Source: Rhodosalinus halophilus
Lineage (GTDB): Bacteria > Pseudomonadota > Alphaproteobacteria > Rhodobacterales > Rhodobacteraceae
Assembly: GCF_003298775.1 (NCBI RefSeq)
Contig: NZ_QNTQ01000008.1
Coordinates: 248,001 to 312,000, forward strand
Direction: 5' to 3'
DNA: 64,000 bases
The position numbers were made by a program, and so were the translations under genes. A model generated the notes under the pieces. That model saw only the letters and a list, made by a program, of their open reading frames with translations. It searched no databases and was not told the origin of the DNA. This document shows, piece by piece, positions 1-11,491 of the stretch. The first letter of the stretch is position 1; the number at the start of each line of letters is the position of its first letter.

Positions 1-79
1 GGTGCGGGGAAACCCGGGTTGGCAAACCCGGGGTCGAGGTGCGATGCAGACGATGGGGACGAGAGGAGTCGCGCGACGC

Positions 80-898
80 ATGAGCTTCATCAGATCGCTC
101 ACCGAACACCGCGCCTCGGCGCGCTGCCTGACGCTCGCGCAGCTCGCGCCGCGCGGGGCATGGCAGTTGTCGCTGCTGCACGACAGGGCGCAGCACCTGC
201 TCATCTGGACCACGAAGGGCCAGGGGCGCGTCACCGTCGAGGGCGTGCGGCGCGGCGTATCGGTGCACAACGCGCTGTTCATTCCGGCGGGCACGCTCTT
301 CGCCTACGAGATCGGGGCGCAGGGCTTCGGCCTCGCGCTCGAGGTGCCGACCTCGCTGCCGCTGGCCTATCCGGGCGAGCCGCATCACCTCCGGCTTCGC
401 GACAACATGGCGCAGGCCGAGATCACCGGCATCCTCGAGGCGATGCAGCGCGAACAGAGCCGCGGGCAGTCGCTGATGGCCGAGGCTCAGGCGGCGCACG
501 CCGCGCTCGCCTCGGTCTGGCTGCGCCGGCAGATCGACGGCCCCGCCGGCCGGGCGCGCCGTGTCACTGCGGCGGAGGCGATGGTGCAGGATTACTGCCG
601 TCGGGTCGCGGCCGGCTTCCGCTCGGACCGGCTGCCGGGAGATTACGCCGAGGACCTTGGCGTGCCGATGGCCGAACTCGACCGCGCCTGCCGCGACGTC
701 GCCGGGCGCAGCGCCGCCGAGATCCTGACCGAACGCGTCCTGCACGAGGCGCGGACGATGCTGGCGCGTCCGGGCATCACCGCCAGCGACGCGGCCGAGC
801 GCCTGGGCTTCGCGAGCCCGAGCTACTTCGAGCGGTATCTCGACCATCACGGGGGCCGCACGCCCCGCGCGCCGCGCCGGGCCGCCACCGGCAGCTGA
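80..898 (+). CDS. AraC-family transcriptional regulator
   Basis: About 272 residues. The C-terminal third carries the two helix-turn-helix segments of AraC regulators: a first one around YAEDLGVPMAELDRA and a second around ASDAAERLGFASPSYFERYL, followed by the usual RTPRAPRR-like tail. The N-terminal half (about residues 15-130) resembles the AraC sensor/cupin half, so an unknown small ligand is likely. The frame is open from base 2, but the start at 80 has GAGAGGAG twelve bases upstream and gives the normal family length. It reads in the same direction as the peptide-type ABC operon 200 bp downstream, so control of that operon is plausible but only inferred. Confidence 0.82.
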   Translation: MSFIRSLTEHRASARCLTLAQLAPRGAWQLSLLHDRAQHLLIWTTKGQGRVTVEGVRRGVSVHNALFIPAGTLFAYEIGAQGFGLALEVPTSLPLAYPGEPHHLRLRDNMAQAEITGILEAMQREQSRGQSLMAEAQAAHAALASVWLRRQIDGPAGRARRVTAAEAMVQDYCRRVAAGFRSDRLPGDYAEDLGVPMAELDRACRDVAGRSAAEILTERVLHEARTMLARPGITASDAAERLGFASPSYFERYLDHHGGRTPRAPRRAATGS

Positions 899-904
899 TC
901 CGCG

Positions 905-940
905 GCGGCGCTTGCATTCGCCGCGGATGTCGTTTTTTTT
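905..940 (+). terminator. weak candidate terminator after the AraC gene
   Basis: GCGGCG at 905-910 can pair with CGCCGC at 919-924 across an 8-base loop. Eight bases further on lies a run of eight T (933-940). The gap between stem and T run is longer than in a textbook intrinsic terminator, so this is tentative. Confidence 0.3.
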
Positions 941-1104
941 CTTTCCCCATGTCGCTTTTGTGAGCCGCTGCGCCGAAAGCAGTCATTGACGCAGCGCCGT
1001 AAAGCGTGCCGAATAGATCGGCAGAGGCCGTTGCGACGGCCGACCCAACCCGCGGGCCAGCCACTGCCTGCGGGTTTCGCAGAAGGGCAACAGGGGAGAG
1101 TGTG

Positions 1105-2772
1105 ATGACCCACCCGACAATCAACGGAAAGCCCGTGCATCCGGCCGCGCGGATGTACGCGCGCGAATTCCGCGAGGGCAAGCTCAGCCGGCGCGAATTT
1201 CTGGCGCGCGCGACGAGCCTCGGCGTGACGGCGGCGGGCGCCTATGCGCTGGGCGGCCTCGCGCAGCCGGCCCGCGCGACCGAAGGCGCGCGCGACGGCG
1301 GCACGCTGCGCGTACAGATGGAAGTGCGCGCACTGAAGGATCCGCGCACGGCCGACTGGTCGCAGATCGCCAACATCTACCGCGGCTGGCTGGACTATCT
1401 GGTGGAGTATCAGGCCGACGGCTCCTTCAAGCCCATGCTGCTGGAGAGCTGGGAGATCAACGAGGACGCCACCGAATATCGCCTGCAGGTGCGCCAGGGC
1501 GTGACCTGGAACAACGGCGACGCCTTCACCGCCGAGGACGTGGCCCACAACATCCGCCGCTGGTGCGAGCGCGACGTCGAGGCCAACTCCATGGCCGCGC
1601 GTGTGGCCTCGCTCATCGATGACGAGACCGGCCTGGCGCGCGAGGGCGCGATCGAGGTCACGGGCGATCACGAACTCATCCTGCGGCCCTCGGTGCCGGA
1701 TATCACGCTCATCGCCGGCTTCGCCGATTACCCGGCCGCCGTCGTCCATCCCAGCTACAATGGCGAGAACCCCGTGGACGTGCCGATCGGCACCGGCCCC
1801 TACCTGCCCGAGAGCCACGAGGTGGGCATCCGCTCGGTTCTGGTGCGCAACCCCGACCACAGCTGGTGGGGCACCGAGGTCTACGGCGGCCCGCATCTCG
1901 ACCGGATCGAATACATCGACTTCGGCACCGACCCGGCCTCGTGGCTGGCCGCGGCCGAGTCCGAGGAAGTGGACATGCTCTACGAATCCGTGGGCGAGTT
2001 CATCGAGATCCTCGACGCGATCGGCTGGACCAAGTCCGAGGCGGTGACCGCGAACACCATCGTGATCCGGCCCAACCAGGTGGCCGAGGTCGAGGGCATG
2101 CGCCCCTACGAGGACGCCCGCGTGCGCCGCGCGCTGGCGATGGCCGTGGACAACTCGGTCTGCCTCGAGCTGGGGTATTCGGGCCTCGGTACCGTTGCGG
2201 AAAACCACCACGTCTGCCCGATCCACCCCGAATACGCCGACATCGGCCCCGCGCCCTACGACCCCGAGGGCGCGATGGCGCTGATGGAAGAGGCCGGCAT
2301 GGCCGACTACGAGCACGAGCTCGTGTCGATCGACGACGACTGGCGCAAGAACACGACCGACGCGGTGGCAGCCCAGCTGCGGGACGCGGGCATGAACGTG
2401 CGCCGCACGGTGCTGCCGGGCTCGACCTTCTGGAACGACTGGACGAAGTTCCCGTTCAGCTCGACCAACTGGAACATGCGCCCGCTCGGCGTGCAGGTGC
2501 TCGCGCTGGCCTATCGCTCGGGCGAGGCCTGGAACGAATGCGGCTACGCCAACCCCGAGTTCGACTCCAAGCTGGCCGAGGCGCTCTCGATCGCCGACGC
2601 CGACCAGCGCCGCGAGGTGATGGCCGAGATCGAGCAGCTTCTGCGCGACGACGGCGTGATCATCCAGCCCTACTGGCGCTCGATCTACCGCCACTACACC
2701 GATCAGGTCGTGGGCGCCGACATGCACCCGACCTTCGAGATCCACGCCTACAAGCTGGGTCTGGCGGCCTAA
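1105..2772 (+). CDS. ABC transporter substrate-binding protein, peptide/nickel (SBP_bac_5) type, Tat-exported
   Basis: 555 residues, typical for family 5 periplasmic binding proteins. The N-terminus has a twin-arginine signal (SRREFL, Arg29-Arg30, then a hydrophobic stretch and AQPARA near residue 58), so export of a folded protein to the periplasm is predicted. The body shows family features such as the early YRGWLDYLVEYQADGSFKP and WEINEDATEYRLQVR blocks. Two permeases and a double ATPase follow, making a complete importer of the oligopeptide class; the actual ligand cannot be read from sequence. Start chosen at the ATG preceded by AGGGGAGAG; an earlier in-frame ATG at 1006 lacks a site and would bury the signal. 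A hairpin follows the stop, as often seen where the binding protein is made in excess. Confidence 0.9.
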   Translation: MTHPTINGKPVHPAARMYAREFREGKLSRREFLARATSLGVTAAGAYALGGLAQPARATEGARDGGTLRVQMEVRALKDPRTADWSQIANIYRGWLDYLVEYQADGSFKPMLLESWEINEDATEYRLQVRQGVTWNNGDAFTAEDVAHNIRRWCERDVEANSMAARVASLIDDETGLAREGAIEVTGDHELILRPSVPDITLIAGFADYPAAVVHPSYNGENPVDVPIGTGPYLPESHEVGIRSVLVRNPDHSWWGTEVYGGPHLDRIEYIDFGTDPASWLAAAESEEVDMLYESVGEFIEILDAIGWTKSEAVTANTIVIRPNQVAEVEGMRPYEDARVRRALAMAVDNSVCLELGYSGLGTVAENHHVCPIHPEYADIGPAPYDPEGAMALMEEAGMADYEHELVSIDDDWRKNTTDAVAAQLRDAGMNVRRTVLPGSTFWNDWTKFPFSSTNWNMRPLGVQVLALAYRSGEAWNECGYANPEFDSKLAEALSIADADQRREVMAEIEQLLRDDGVIIQPYWRSIYRHYTDQVVGADMHPTFEIHAYKLGLAA

Positions 2773-2783
2773 GATCCGGGACC

Positions 2784-2811
2784 GGCGGGGCGCGAAGAGC
2801 CGCGCCCCGCC
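2784..2811 (+). terminator. intercistronic hairpin after the binding-protein gene
   Basis: Perfect 11-bp stem GGCGGGGCGCG / CGCGCCCCGCC with a 6-base loop and no T run. It lies between the binding-protein stop and the first permease. Such structures usually stabilise the upstream message or partly attenuate the downstream genes; that role is inferred. Confidence 0.55.
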
Positions 2812-2882
2812 GCACCAAACAGAACAACCGGGGCGGACGGGCCGGCGAAGAGCCCGCCGCCGCATGACCGACAGGGGCGCGC

Positions 2883-3947
2883 ATGGGACTGTTCTTTCTG
2901 AGGCGGCTGGGGGTGATGATCCTCACCGCGCTCTGTCTGACCTTCATCGTCTTCTTCCTGACGAACCTCTACCCGAACCTGGAGAAGCTCGCGAAGACGC
3001 AAGGCAACATGCGGATGACCGACGCCGAGGTCACGCAGTGGCTCGACAATCGCGGCTATCTGCAGCCCATGCCGGTGAAATACGCGCAGTGGCTGGGCGT
3101 GGCGCCGGGCTGGACGCGCGAATTCCAGCAGGACGGGCAGACCGTGGTGACCGGGCGCTGCCTCGACGGCGCCGTGCCGGCAGCCGAGGCGGCCGAGGCG
3201 CCGCGCTTCTGCGGCATCCTGCAAGGCGACTGGGGCTATTCCACCGTCTTCCGCGACTCCGTGGCCTCGATCATCGGGACGCGGCTGGGCCTCACGGGAT
3301 ACCTCATGTTCTGGGTCATGCTCCTCATGGTGCCCTCGGCGCTGCTGCTTGGTGTTCTCGCGGGCATGCGCGAGGGGTCGCGCACGGACCGGACGCTCTC
3401 GACCTTCGCGATCACCACGACGGCGACGCCGGAATACGTCTCAGGCGTCATCCTGATCGCGGTCTTCGCCTCCTCCGCCGTGGGTCTGCGATGGTTCAAG
3501 GGCACCGCGACCGCGGCGATGGAGAACCCCAACTTCGAGAACTTCTTCCTGCCCGTGCTCACCATCGCGCTTTACGGCATGGGCTACATCGCCCGGATGA
3601 CGCGGGCCTCGATGGCGGAGGTGATGACCGCGCAATACATCCGCACCGCACGGCTCAAGGGCGTGAGTTTCCCCAACATCGTGATGAAGCATGCGCTCCG
3701 GAACGCGCTGATCGCACCCTTCACGGTGATCATGCTGCAGTTCCCCTGGCTGCTGAACGGCGTCGTGATCGTCGAGACGCTCTTCAACTACAAGGGCTTC
3801 GGCTGGACGCTGGTGCAGGCGGCGGGCAACAACGACATCGAGCTTCTGCTCGCGGTCTCGGTCGTCTCGGTGATCGTCGTGCTGGTGACGCAGCTGATTT
3901 CCGACATCGGCTACGTCTATCTCAACCCGCGCATCAGCGTCACCTGA
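2883..3947 (+). CDS. ABC transporter permease, DppB/OppB type
   Basis: 354-residue inner-membrane protein. It has an N-terminal transmembrane helix (about residues 10-27, ILTALCLTFIVFFLTNL), a periplasmic loop of about 90 residues, then the binding-protein-dependent permease domain. The EAA loop that contacts the ATPase is visible as TARLKGVSFPNIVMKHALRN near residues 255-275. The start is the ATG at 2883, the first after the hairpin in this frame. It forms the transmembrane channel together with the next gene, 16 bp downstream. Confidence 0.88.
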   Translation: MGLFFLRRLGVMILTALCLTFIVFFLTNLYPNLEKLAKTQGNMRMTDAEVTQWLDNRGYLQPMPVKYAQWLGVAPGWTREFQQDGQTVVTGRCLDGAVPAAEAAEAPRFCGILQGDWGYSTVFRDSVASIIGTRLGLTGYLMFWVMLLMVPSALLLGVLAGMREGSRTDRTLSTFAITTTATPEYVSGVILIAVFASSAVGLRWFKGTATAAMENPNFENFFLPVLTIALYGMGYIARMTRASMAEVMTAQYIRTARLKGVSFPNIVMKHALRNALIAPFTVIMLQFPWLLNGVVIVETLFNYKGFGWTLVQAAGNNDIELLLAVSVVSVIVVLVTQLISDIGYVYLNPRISVT

Positions 3948-3963
3948 GCAGGAGGGCAGGATC

Positions 3964-5433
3964 ATGGAACCATTGACCTGGACCGGCGCGCTCGGCCCCG
4001 TTCTCACCCCGCTGATGATGGCCGCCGTGGCGCTCTTCCTGCTGGCGCTGGTCGCCAACTGGGGGCTATCGCTCGCCGGCGCGAAATCGGGCGAGATCGC
4101 CTACGAGAACGGCCAGGCCGTGCTCGTCAGCCGCTCGCCGCTCGACTACTCGATGATGGCGATGAAATACGCCATCCTGCTCTTTCTGGCCTGCTGCCTG
4201 GCCTACATCGTGGCCGGCATGGCGATCCCGGACCCGCGGACCAAGGGGATCATCGGCACCGTCGCGGGCCGCTTCGCGCCGGTCTGGATCGCGCTGCTCG
4301 TCACCTTCGCGCTGTCGATCTGGTTCAAGCGCCGGCTCGGCCTCTACGGCAAGCTCTTCGACTCCGGGATCGGCATGGTGGGCTTCGCCATCGTGATGTT
4401 CTGGGTCTTCGCCGCGATCTTCGGCGGGCCGCTGGACTTGATCGTCACCCACGACCCGCTCAACCAGATCTCGGGGCTGAAGAACGAGCCGCCCGGCAGC
4501 GTCGTGCCGAACGCCGCGGAAGACGGCTACTATCCCTATTACCTTTTGGGCGGCGACAACCTGGCGCGCGACGTCTTCTCGCGCATGGTCGAGGGCGCCT
4601 GGGAGGTGATGAAGATCGCCCCCTTCGCCACGCTCTTCGCCTTCATGGTGGGGATCACGCTGGGCCTGCCGGCGGGTTTCTACGGCGGGCGGCTGGACAC
4701 CTTCCTGTCCTTCCTGGCCAACCTGATCCTCGCCTTCCCGGTGATCCTGCTCTTCTACCTTCTGGTCACGCCCGAGATCGTCGAGACGGGCATCCCGGTC
4801 TACATGGCCGCGGTGCTCTTCCTCTTCCCGATCATCTTCGTCTCGGTGATGATCAACTCGCGCTACTACACGCAGCCCGGCTTCCGCACGCCTGTGCTCG
4901 CCGTGGTGCTCGTGGTGCTGGGCTGGCTCTATCTGTCGCTCGTCCATCAGTCGGGCACCAAGATCGACTTCCTGCCCGCGGCGCTCTCGGGACTCGATCT
5001 CTTCGACATCCCCGGGGGAATCCTCGTGGTCTTCGTGGCGGTGATGTTCGTGAACTCGCCCACGGTGTTCCGCATCGTCCGGGGCCTGACGATGGACATC
5101 AAGACGCGCGACTACGTCGCCGCCGCGCAGACCCGCGGCGAGGGCGTGTGGTACATCATGCTGTGGGAGATCCTGCCCAACGCGCGCGGCCCGCTGATCG
5201 TCGATTTCTGCCTGCGCATCGGCTACACCACCATCCTTCTGGGCACTCTCGGGTTCTTCGGCCTGGGCCTGCCGCCGGAGAGCCCTGACTGGGGCTCGAC
5301 GATCAACGAGGGGCGAAAGCTCCTGTCGATCTACCTCCACCCCGCCCTGCCGCCGGCGCTGTCGCTGCTCAGCCTCGTGCTGGGGCTGAACCTGCTGGCC
5401 GACGGTCTGAGGGAGGAATCCTTGCGCGACTGA
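3964..5433 (+). CDS. ABC transporter permease, DppC/OppC type
   Basis: 489 residues, noticeably longer than usual DppC proteins (about 280-300). The extra length is an N-terminal part with additional hydrophobic segments (about residues 15-40, 60-85, 95-120 and 135-160). The C-terminal permease domain carries the EAA loop around YVAAAQTRGEGVWYIMLWE and the typical ending LGFFGLGLPPESPDWGSTIN. It is preceded by AGGAGG at 3950-3955 and lies 16 bp after the first permease, so the two are co-transcribed. The length agrees with a subgroup of large DppC-like permeases, so I do not regard it as a fusion artefact. Confidence 0.87.
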   Translation: MEPLTWTGALGPVLTPLMMAAVALFLLALVANWGLSLAGAKSGEIAYENGQAVLVSRSPLDYSMMAMKYAILLFLACCLAYIVAGMAIPDPRTKGIIGTVAGRFAPVWIALLVTFALSIWFKRRLGLYGKLFDSGIGMVGFAIVMFWVFAAIFGGPLDLIVTHDPLNQISGLKNEPPGSVVPNAAEDGYYPYYLLGGDNLARDVFSRMVEGAWEVMKIAPFATLFAFMVGITLGLPAGFYGGRLDTFLSFLANLILAFPVILLFYLLVTPEIVETGIPVYMAAVLFLFPIIFVSVMINSRYYTQPGFRTPVLAVVLVVLGWLYLSLVHQSGTKIDFLPAALSGLDLFDIPGGILVVFVAVMFVNSPTVFRIVRGLTMDIKTRDYVAAAQTRGEGVWYIMLWEILPNARGPLIVDFCLRIGYTTILLGTLGFFGLGLPPESPDWGSTINEGRKLLSIYLHPALPPALSLLSLVLGLNLLADGLREESLRD

Positions 5434-5538
5434 TCCCGGCGCCGCTCGGCGCGCCCTTCGGCCGCTTCTCGCGACGAGCGACCGGAGGGAGCGAGGAGCG
5501 CGCCGCAACAAGACCACGCTCCGACGAGGGAGAGGCAC

Positions 5539-7623
<2,085 letters not shown>

Positions 7624-7634
7624 GGGCGCGCCGC

Positions 7635-7656
7635 GGCGAGGCGGGCGTGCCTCGCC
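7635..7656. terminator. bidirectional terminator-like hairpin between convergent genes
   Basis: GGCGAGGC (7635-7642) pairs perfectly with GCCTCGCC (7649-7656) around a 6-base loop. It sits in the 33-bp gap between the ATPase and transglycosylase stops and can serve both strands. No T run follows. Confidence 0.5.
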
Positions 7657-8244
7657 TCAGCGCCCCAGGATCACGCGCACATAGGCCTGCGTCTCGTCGT
7701 AGGGCGGCACGCCGCCATGCCTGCGCACCGCCTCGGGGCCGGCGTTGTAGGCCGCCAGCGCCAGGCGCCAGTCGCGGAAGGCGCGATACTGCTGCGCCAG
7801 ATAGCGCGCGCCGCCGTCGAGATTCTGCCGCGGATCGTCGGCGTCGACGCCCAGCAGCCGCGCGGTGCCCGGCATCAGCTGCGCCAGTCCCCGCGCCCCC
7901 TTGTGCGAAACGGCCCTCGGGTTCCAGCCCGATTCCTGCTGCACGAGCCGCAGAAAGATGTTCTCGGGCACGCCGTGCCGGCGCGCCGCCGCCTTGGCGA
8001 CCGCCAGCCACTCGCCCCGGTAGCGGCCGTCGAAATCCGGAGCGTTGCCCCATTTCGTCGGCACCTCGGCGCGGGGCGGCTGCAGACGCACCGAGTTGCG
8101 GTATTGCTGCGCCGCGCGGCTGTCCAGCACCTCGGTCTGCGAGCGAAAAAGATGCGCGCGGCTCTTCGACGACAGAACGTCGGCCGGCGCTGCGGCCGGC
8201 GCGGCCAGCGCGGCTGCAGCCAGCGTGGCGAGAAGTCCCTTCAT
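7657..8244 (-). CDS. Lytic transglycosylase, SLT family, exported
   Basis: 195 residues with a signal peptide ([19 protein letters not shown]). The C-terminal half is a lysozyme-like SLT domain: catalytic glutamate at about residue 104 in [10 protein letters not shown], followed by the family signatures [23 protein letters not shown] and [12 protein letters not shown]. It should cleave peptidoglycan glycan strands in the periplasm. The start at 8244 places the signal peptide at the very N-terminus and has GGGACGGA upstream; the longer in-frame start at 8289 would put 15 residues before it. Divergent from ssb. Confidence 0.88.
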   Translation of the reverse strand: MKGLLATLAAAALAAPAAAPADVLSSKSRAHLFRSQTEVLDSRAAQQYRNSVRLQPPRAEVPTKWGNAPDFDGRYRGEWLAVAKAAARRHGVPENIFLRLVQQESGWNPRAVSHKGARGLAQLMPGTARLLGVDADDPRQNLDGGARYLAQQYRAFRDWRLALAAYNAGPEAVRRHGGVPPYDETQAYVRVILGR

Positions 8245-8375
8245 CCGTCCCGTCCCGTTGCCTGGGCTGGCAGGACTATAGCCGCGCACGGGCGCGCAGG
8301 CCAGCCGCGTGTTTTTGGCTTTCCTTAACCACGCTGCGGTGATGTAACGGGGCGCGACGGACGACGGAGGGACGC

Positions 8376-8864
8376 ATGGCAGGCTCGGTGAACAAGGTCA
8401 TCCTGATCGGCAATCTGGGCGCCGACCCGGAGGTGCGCAGCTTTCCCAACGGCGGCAAGGTCTGCAGCCTGCGCGTCGCCACCTCGGAAACCTGGCGGGA
8501 TCGCAACACCGGCGAGCGCCGCGAAAAGACCGAATGGCATCGGGTCGAGATCTACGCCGAGCCGCTGGTGCGCGTGGCCGAGCAATATCTGCGCAAGGGC
8601 TCCAAGGTCTATCTCGAGGGCCAGCTCGAGACCCGCAAGTGGCAGGACCAGTCCGGACAGGACCGCTACACCACCGAGGTGGCGCTGCGGCCCTACCGGT
8701 CCGAGCTTACGATGCTCGACAGCCGCGGTGGCGGCGGGGGCGGCGGCGATTACGCCGGCGGCGGCGGGGGCTACGGCGGCGGGCGCTCCGGCCCGCCCGA
8801 CGACGGCGGCTTCGGCGGCGGCGGCGGCGGCGCGCGCGATTACGACGACGAGATCCCGTTCTAG
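8376..8864 (+). CDS. ssb: Single-stranded DNA-binding protein
   Basis: 162 residues in the classical SSB arrangement. The OB-fold spans about residues 1-110 and opens with [20 protein letters not shown]; it also shows [13 protein letters not shown] and [20 protein letters not shown] glycine-rich flexible linker (about 115-150) and the acidic tip DYDDEIPF follow; the tip recruits replication and repair proteins. It coats single-stranded DNA in replication, recombination and repair. Preceded by GACGGAGGG. The run of GGC codons in the linker is low-complexity coding sequence. Confidence 0.96.
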   Translation: MAGSVNKVILIGNLGADPEVRSFPNGGKVCSLRVATSETWRDRNTGERREKTEWHRVEIYAEPLVRVAEQYLRKGSKVYLEGQLETRKWQDQSGQDRYTTEVALRPYRSELTMLDSRGGGGGGGDYAGGGGGYGGGRSGPPDDGGFGGGGGGARDYDDEIPF

Positions 8865-9000
8865 CGGGAGGGGCCGGCCGGGCCGGACGCAGAGCCCCCA
8901 GCGCGTCCGGCGCCCCGATGCCGATGCCGGCGCCCCGCATCGGGAGATCGCACGGCACACCTCATGCGCGCGCGACCGCGGCGGCGGAGCCATCCCGTGC

Positions 9001-9071
9001 TTCCTCTTGCCCGAAATACCCTCGGGGGGGGGGTGAGCGCGCGGCACGCGCGAGGGGGCAGACGCCCCCCT
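9001..9071 (+). repeat. intergenic repeat element, copy A
   Basis: Starts TTCCTCTTG, then GAAATACCCTCGGGGG, then two hairpins: a short GCGCG-type one and GGGGGC (9054-9059) pairing with GCCCCC (9064-9069). Nearly the same series of blocks occurs at 35150-35218 and, more diverged, twice at 16199-16342. It lies between ssb and the site-2 protease gene. The recurrence is seen directly; a role as terminator or processing site is inferred. Confidence 0.6.
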
Positions 9072-9147
9072 GCGGCGGATGGCACAGGCGCGTCGGTCGC
9101 CGCTGCGCGGCCTTCCCCTTTCCGGACGCAGCCCCTAGATCACCTGC

Positions 9148-10230
9148 ATGACGTGGTCCTTCTCCATCGGCCGGCTCTTCGGCTCCGAACTCCGGGTGCA
9201 TGCCACCTTCTTCCTGCTGCTGCTCTGGGTGGGGCTCGTGGCCTATCTCGAGGGCGGCGTGCCCGCGGCGGCCGAGAACGTGCTCTTCGTCGCCGCGCTC
9301 TTCGCCTGCGTCGTCGCGCATGAGTTCGGGCACGCGCTCACCGCCCGGCGCTACGGCATCAAGACCCCCGACATCACGCTCTTGCCGATCGGCGGTCTCG
9401 CCCGTCTCGAATCGATGCCGGAGAAGCCCCGGCAGGAGATCCTGGTCGCGCTCGCCGGGCCGGCCGTGAACGTCGTGATCTGGGCCGCGCTGGTGCTGAT
9501 CCTCGGCGCCCAAACCTGGGCCGCCTCGCTCGAGAACCTCGCCGATCCCGAGACCAGCTTTCTCGCCCGCCTGGCGGCGGTGAACCTCTTTCTCGCCGTC
9601 TTCAACCTGCTTCCCGCCTTCCCGATGGACGGCGGGCGGGTGTTCCGCGCCGCGCTGTCGCTCGTCACCGACCGGCTGCGCGCCACCCAGATCGCGGCGG
9701 CGGCGGGTCAGGTGCTGGCCTTCGCGCTGGGGTTGCTGGGCCTCGTCGGCGGCAACCCGGTGCTTCTGCTCATCGCCTTCTTCGTCTTCATCGCCGCCGG
9801 GGCGGAGTCCAACGACGTGGCGATGCGCGAACTCGCCCGCCGGATGCGCGCGCGCGACGCCATGATCACCACCTTCGACAGCCTCTCGCCCGAAGACACC
9901 ATCGGGGCCGCCGGCCAGGCCCTCATCCGCACGACGCAGGGGGAATTCCCGGTGCTCGACGCGGAGGGTCGCCTGCTCGGCGTGCTCACGCGCAACGCGA
10001 TCTTCCGCGAGAGCGCCGAGGGCAACAACACCCGCCGCGTCGCCGAAGCGATGGAGACGGACATCCCCTCGGTGAGCCTCGCCACCGGGCTCGAGACGGT
10101 TTTCGACGCGATGTATCGGCAGAACGCCTCGGCGGTCGCCGTGGTCCGCGAGGGCGGCCATCTGATCGGCTACATCACCCGCGAGAACCTCGGCGAGCTC
10201 ATGGTGCTCAACGGGCGGCGCGGCCGCTAG
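9148..10230 (+). CDS. Site-2 protease family (M50) membrane metalloprotease with CBS domains
   Basis: 360 residues. The zinc motif HEFGH is at 58-62 inside a hydrophobic segment, and the second metal ligand lies in FPMDGGRVFRA (Asp161), both diagnostic of site-2 proteases. Several transmembrane segments cover residues 15-220. The C-terminal part (about 225-355) holds two CBS motifs (RDAMITTFDSLSPEDTIGAA and LETVFDAMYRQNASAVAVV), which bind adenine nucleotides in many proteins. This is the Rip/SpoIVFB-like class with regulatory CBS domains, probably cleaving a membrane-bound regulator; the substrate is unknown. Converges with aroB. Confidence 0.88.
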   Translation: MTWSFSIGRLFGSELRVHATFFLLLLWVGLVAYLEGGVPAAAENVLFVAALFACVVAHEFGHALTARRYGIKTPDITLLPIGGLARLESMPEKPRQEILVALAGPAVNVVIWAALVLILGAQTWAASLENLADPETSFLARLAAVNLFLAVFNLLPAFPMDGGRVFRAALSLVTDRLRATQIAAAAGQVLAFALGLLGLVGGNPVLLLIAFFVFIAAGAESNDVAMRELARRMRARDAMITTFDSLSPEDTIGAAGQALIRTTQGEFPVLDAEGRLLGVLTRNAIFRESAEGNNTRRVAEAMETDIPSVSLATGLETVFDAMYRQNASAVAVVREGGHLIGYITRENLGELMVLNGRRGR

Positions 10231-10282
10231 GGCGTGTTGCGTTCAAACGGAAACACTTCGACGACGGGCGCGCGACCGCCCG

Positions 10283-10347
10283 GGTGGGCGCGGAACGCGC
10301 CCGCCTTGGGGGCGGGCGGGCGCGTGCCCGTCGCGGACGCGACGGGC
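10283..10347. terminator. hairpin cluster between convergent genes
   Basis: Two stable stems lie in the 145-bp gap between the protease and aroB stops. GGGCGCG (10286-10292) pairs with CGCGCCC (10296-10302), extendable to about 10 bp. GCCCGTCGCG (10326-10335) pairs perfectly with CGCGACGGGC (10338-10347) with a 2-base loop. Their position suggests termination in both directions. Confidence 0.45.
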
Positions 10348-10375
10348 AGGTGAATCCGACCCGCCGCAACATGCT

Positions 10376-11491
10376 CTAGCGCGCGGCCAGCGCGTCCTCG
10401 AGCAGCGCGCGCAGCGGCGCGGCGGGAACCTCGTCGGAGACGAAGGCCTGCCCCACCCCGCGTGCGAGGATGAAGCGCAGCCGCCCGTCCACCACCTTCT
10501 TGTCCTGCGCCATCAGCGCCAGGAGCCCCTCCGCGTCCGGCAGCGGACCGGGGATGTCGGCGAGATCCGTGACCATCCCCATCTCGCGGAAATGCGCGCG
10601 CACCCGCGACGGCGCCTCCTGCGCGCAGAGCCCCAGCCGCGCGGACAGCTCGAAGGCCAGGACACAGCCGGCCGAGACGCCCTCGCCGTGCAGCAAGCGC
10701 TCGGAATAGCCGGTCGCCGCCTCCAGCGCATGGCCGAAGGTGTGGCCCAGATTGAGCAGCGCGCGCTCTCCGGTCTCGGTCTCGTCGCGCGCCACGATCG
10801 CGGCCTTCATCGCGCAGGACCGGCGCACCGCCTCGATGCGCGCGGCCGTGTCGCCCGCGGCGATCCCGGGTCCGTTGCGCTCGAGCCAGGCGAAGAAGCG
10901 CTCGTCGCCCAGAAGCCCGTATTTCGCAACCTCGGCATAGCCCGCCAGCAGGTCGCGCCGCGGCAGCGTCTCGAGCGCCGCGATGTCGGCCAGCACCAGG
11001 CTCGGCTGGTGGAAGGCGCCGACGAGGTTCTTGCCGTGGGCGGTGTTGATCCCGGTCTTGCCGCCCACCGAACTGTCCACCTGCGCAAGCAGCGTGGTGG
11101 GCAGCTGCACGAAGCGCACGCCGCGGCGCAGGATCGCCGCGGCGAAGCCCGCCAGATCGCCAATCACCCCGCCGCCGAGCGCGAGGATCATGTCGCGCCG
11201 CTCGACCCGCTCGGCCAGCAGCCATTCGACCACCTCGCGCAGCTGCTCCCAGCTCTTGGTGCCCTCCCCCGGCGGCAGGTCCAGGCGTCGCGCGGCGATG
11301 CCCGCCGCGCCGAGCCCCGCCTCGAGCGTGTCCCAGTGCAGCGCCGCCACCGCGGCGTCCGCCACGACCCAGACGCGCGGACGGGCGAGCAGCGGCGCCA
11401 CCTCCCGGCCCGCCTGCGCCAGAAGACCCGCGCCGATGCGTATGTCGTAGCTCCGCGCGCCAAGCTCCACCCGCAACGTCTCGACCGTCAT
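10376..11491 (-). CDS. aroB: 3-dehydroquinate synthase
   Basis: 371 residues, normal for AroB, the second step of the shikimate pathway (DAHP to 3-dehydroquinate, NAD- and metal-dependent, cytoplasmic). The NAD-binding GGGVIGDLAGF block and the neighbouring LPTTLLAQVDSSVGGKTGIN signature are intact. Metal ligands are present in GYAEVAKYG and LNLGHTFGHALE. The start at 11491 overlaps the aroK stop by four bases (ATGA), so translation is coupled to shikimate kinase. The frame stays open far upstream through aroK, but the aroK overlap and the family length fix the start. Confidence 0.96.
   Translation of the reverse strand: MTVETLRVELGARSYDIRIGAGLLAQAGREVAPLLARPRVWVVADAAVAALHWDTLEAGLGAAGIAARRLDLPPGEGTKSWEQLREVVEWLLAERVERRDMILALGGGVIGDLAGFAAAILRRGVRFVQLPTTLLAQVDSSVGGKTGINTAHGKNLVGAFHQPSLVLADIAALETLPRRDLLAGYAEVAKYGLLGDERFFAWLERNGPGIAAGDTAARIEAVRRSCAMKAAIVARDETETGERALLNLGHTFGHALEAATGYSERLLHGEGVSAGCVLAFELSARLGLCAQEAPSRVRAHFREMGMVTDLADIPGPLPDAEGLLALMAQDKKVVDGRLRFILARGVGQAFVSDEVPAAPLRALLEDALAAR

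Noticed and set aside
986-1017. Sigma-70-like promoter TTGACG with GAATAG before the peptide transporter
   Set aside because: The spacer would be about 19 bases and the -10 match is poor; not strong enough to list.
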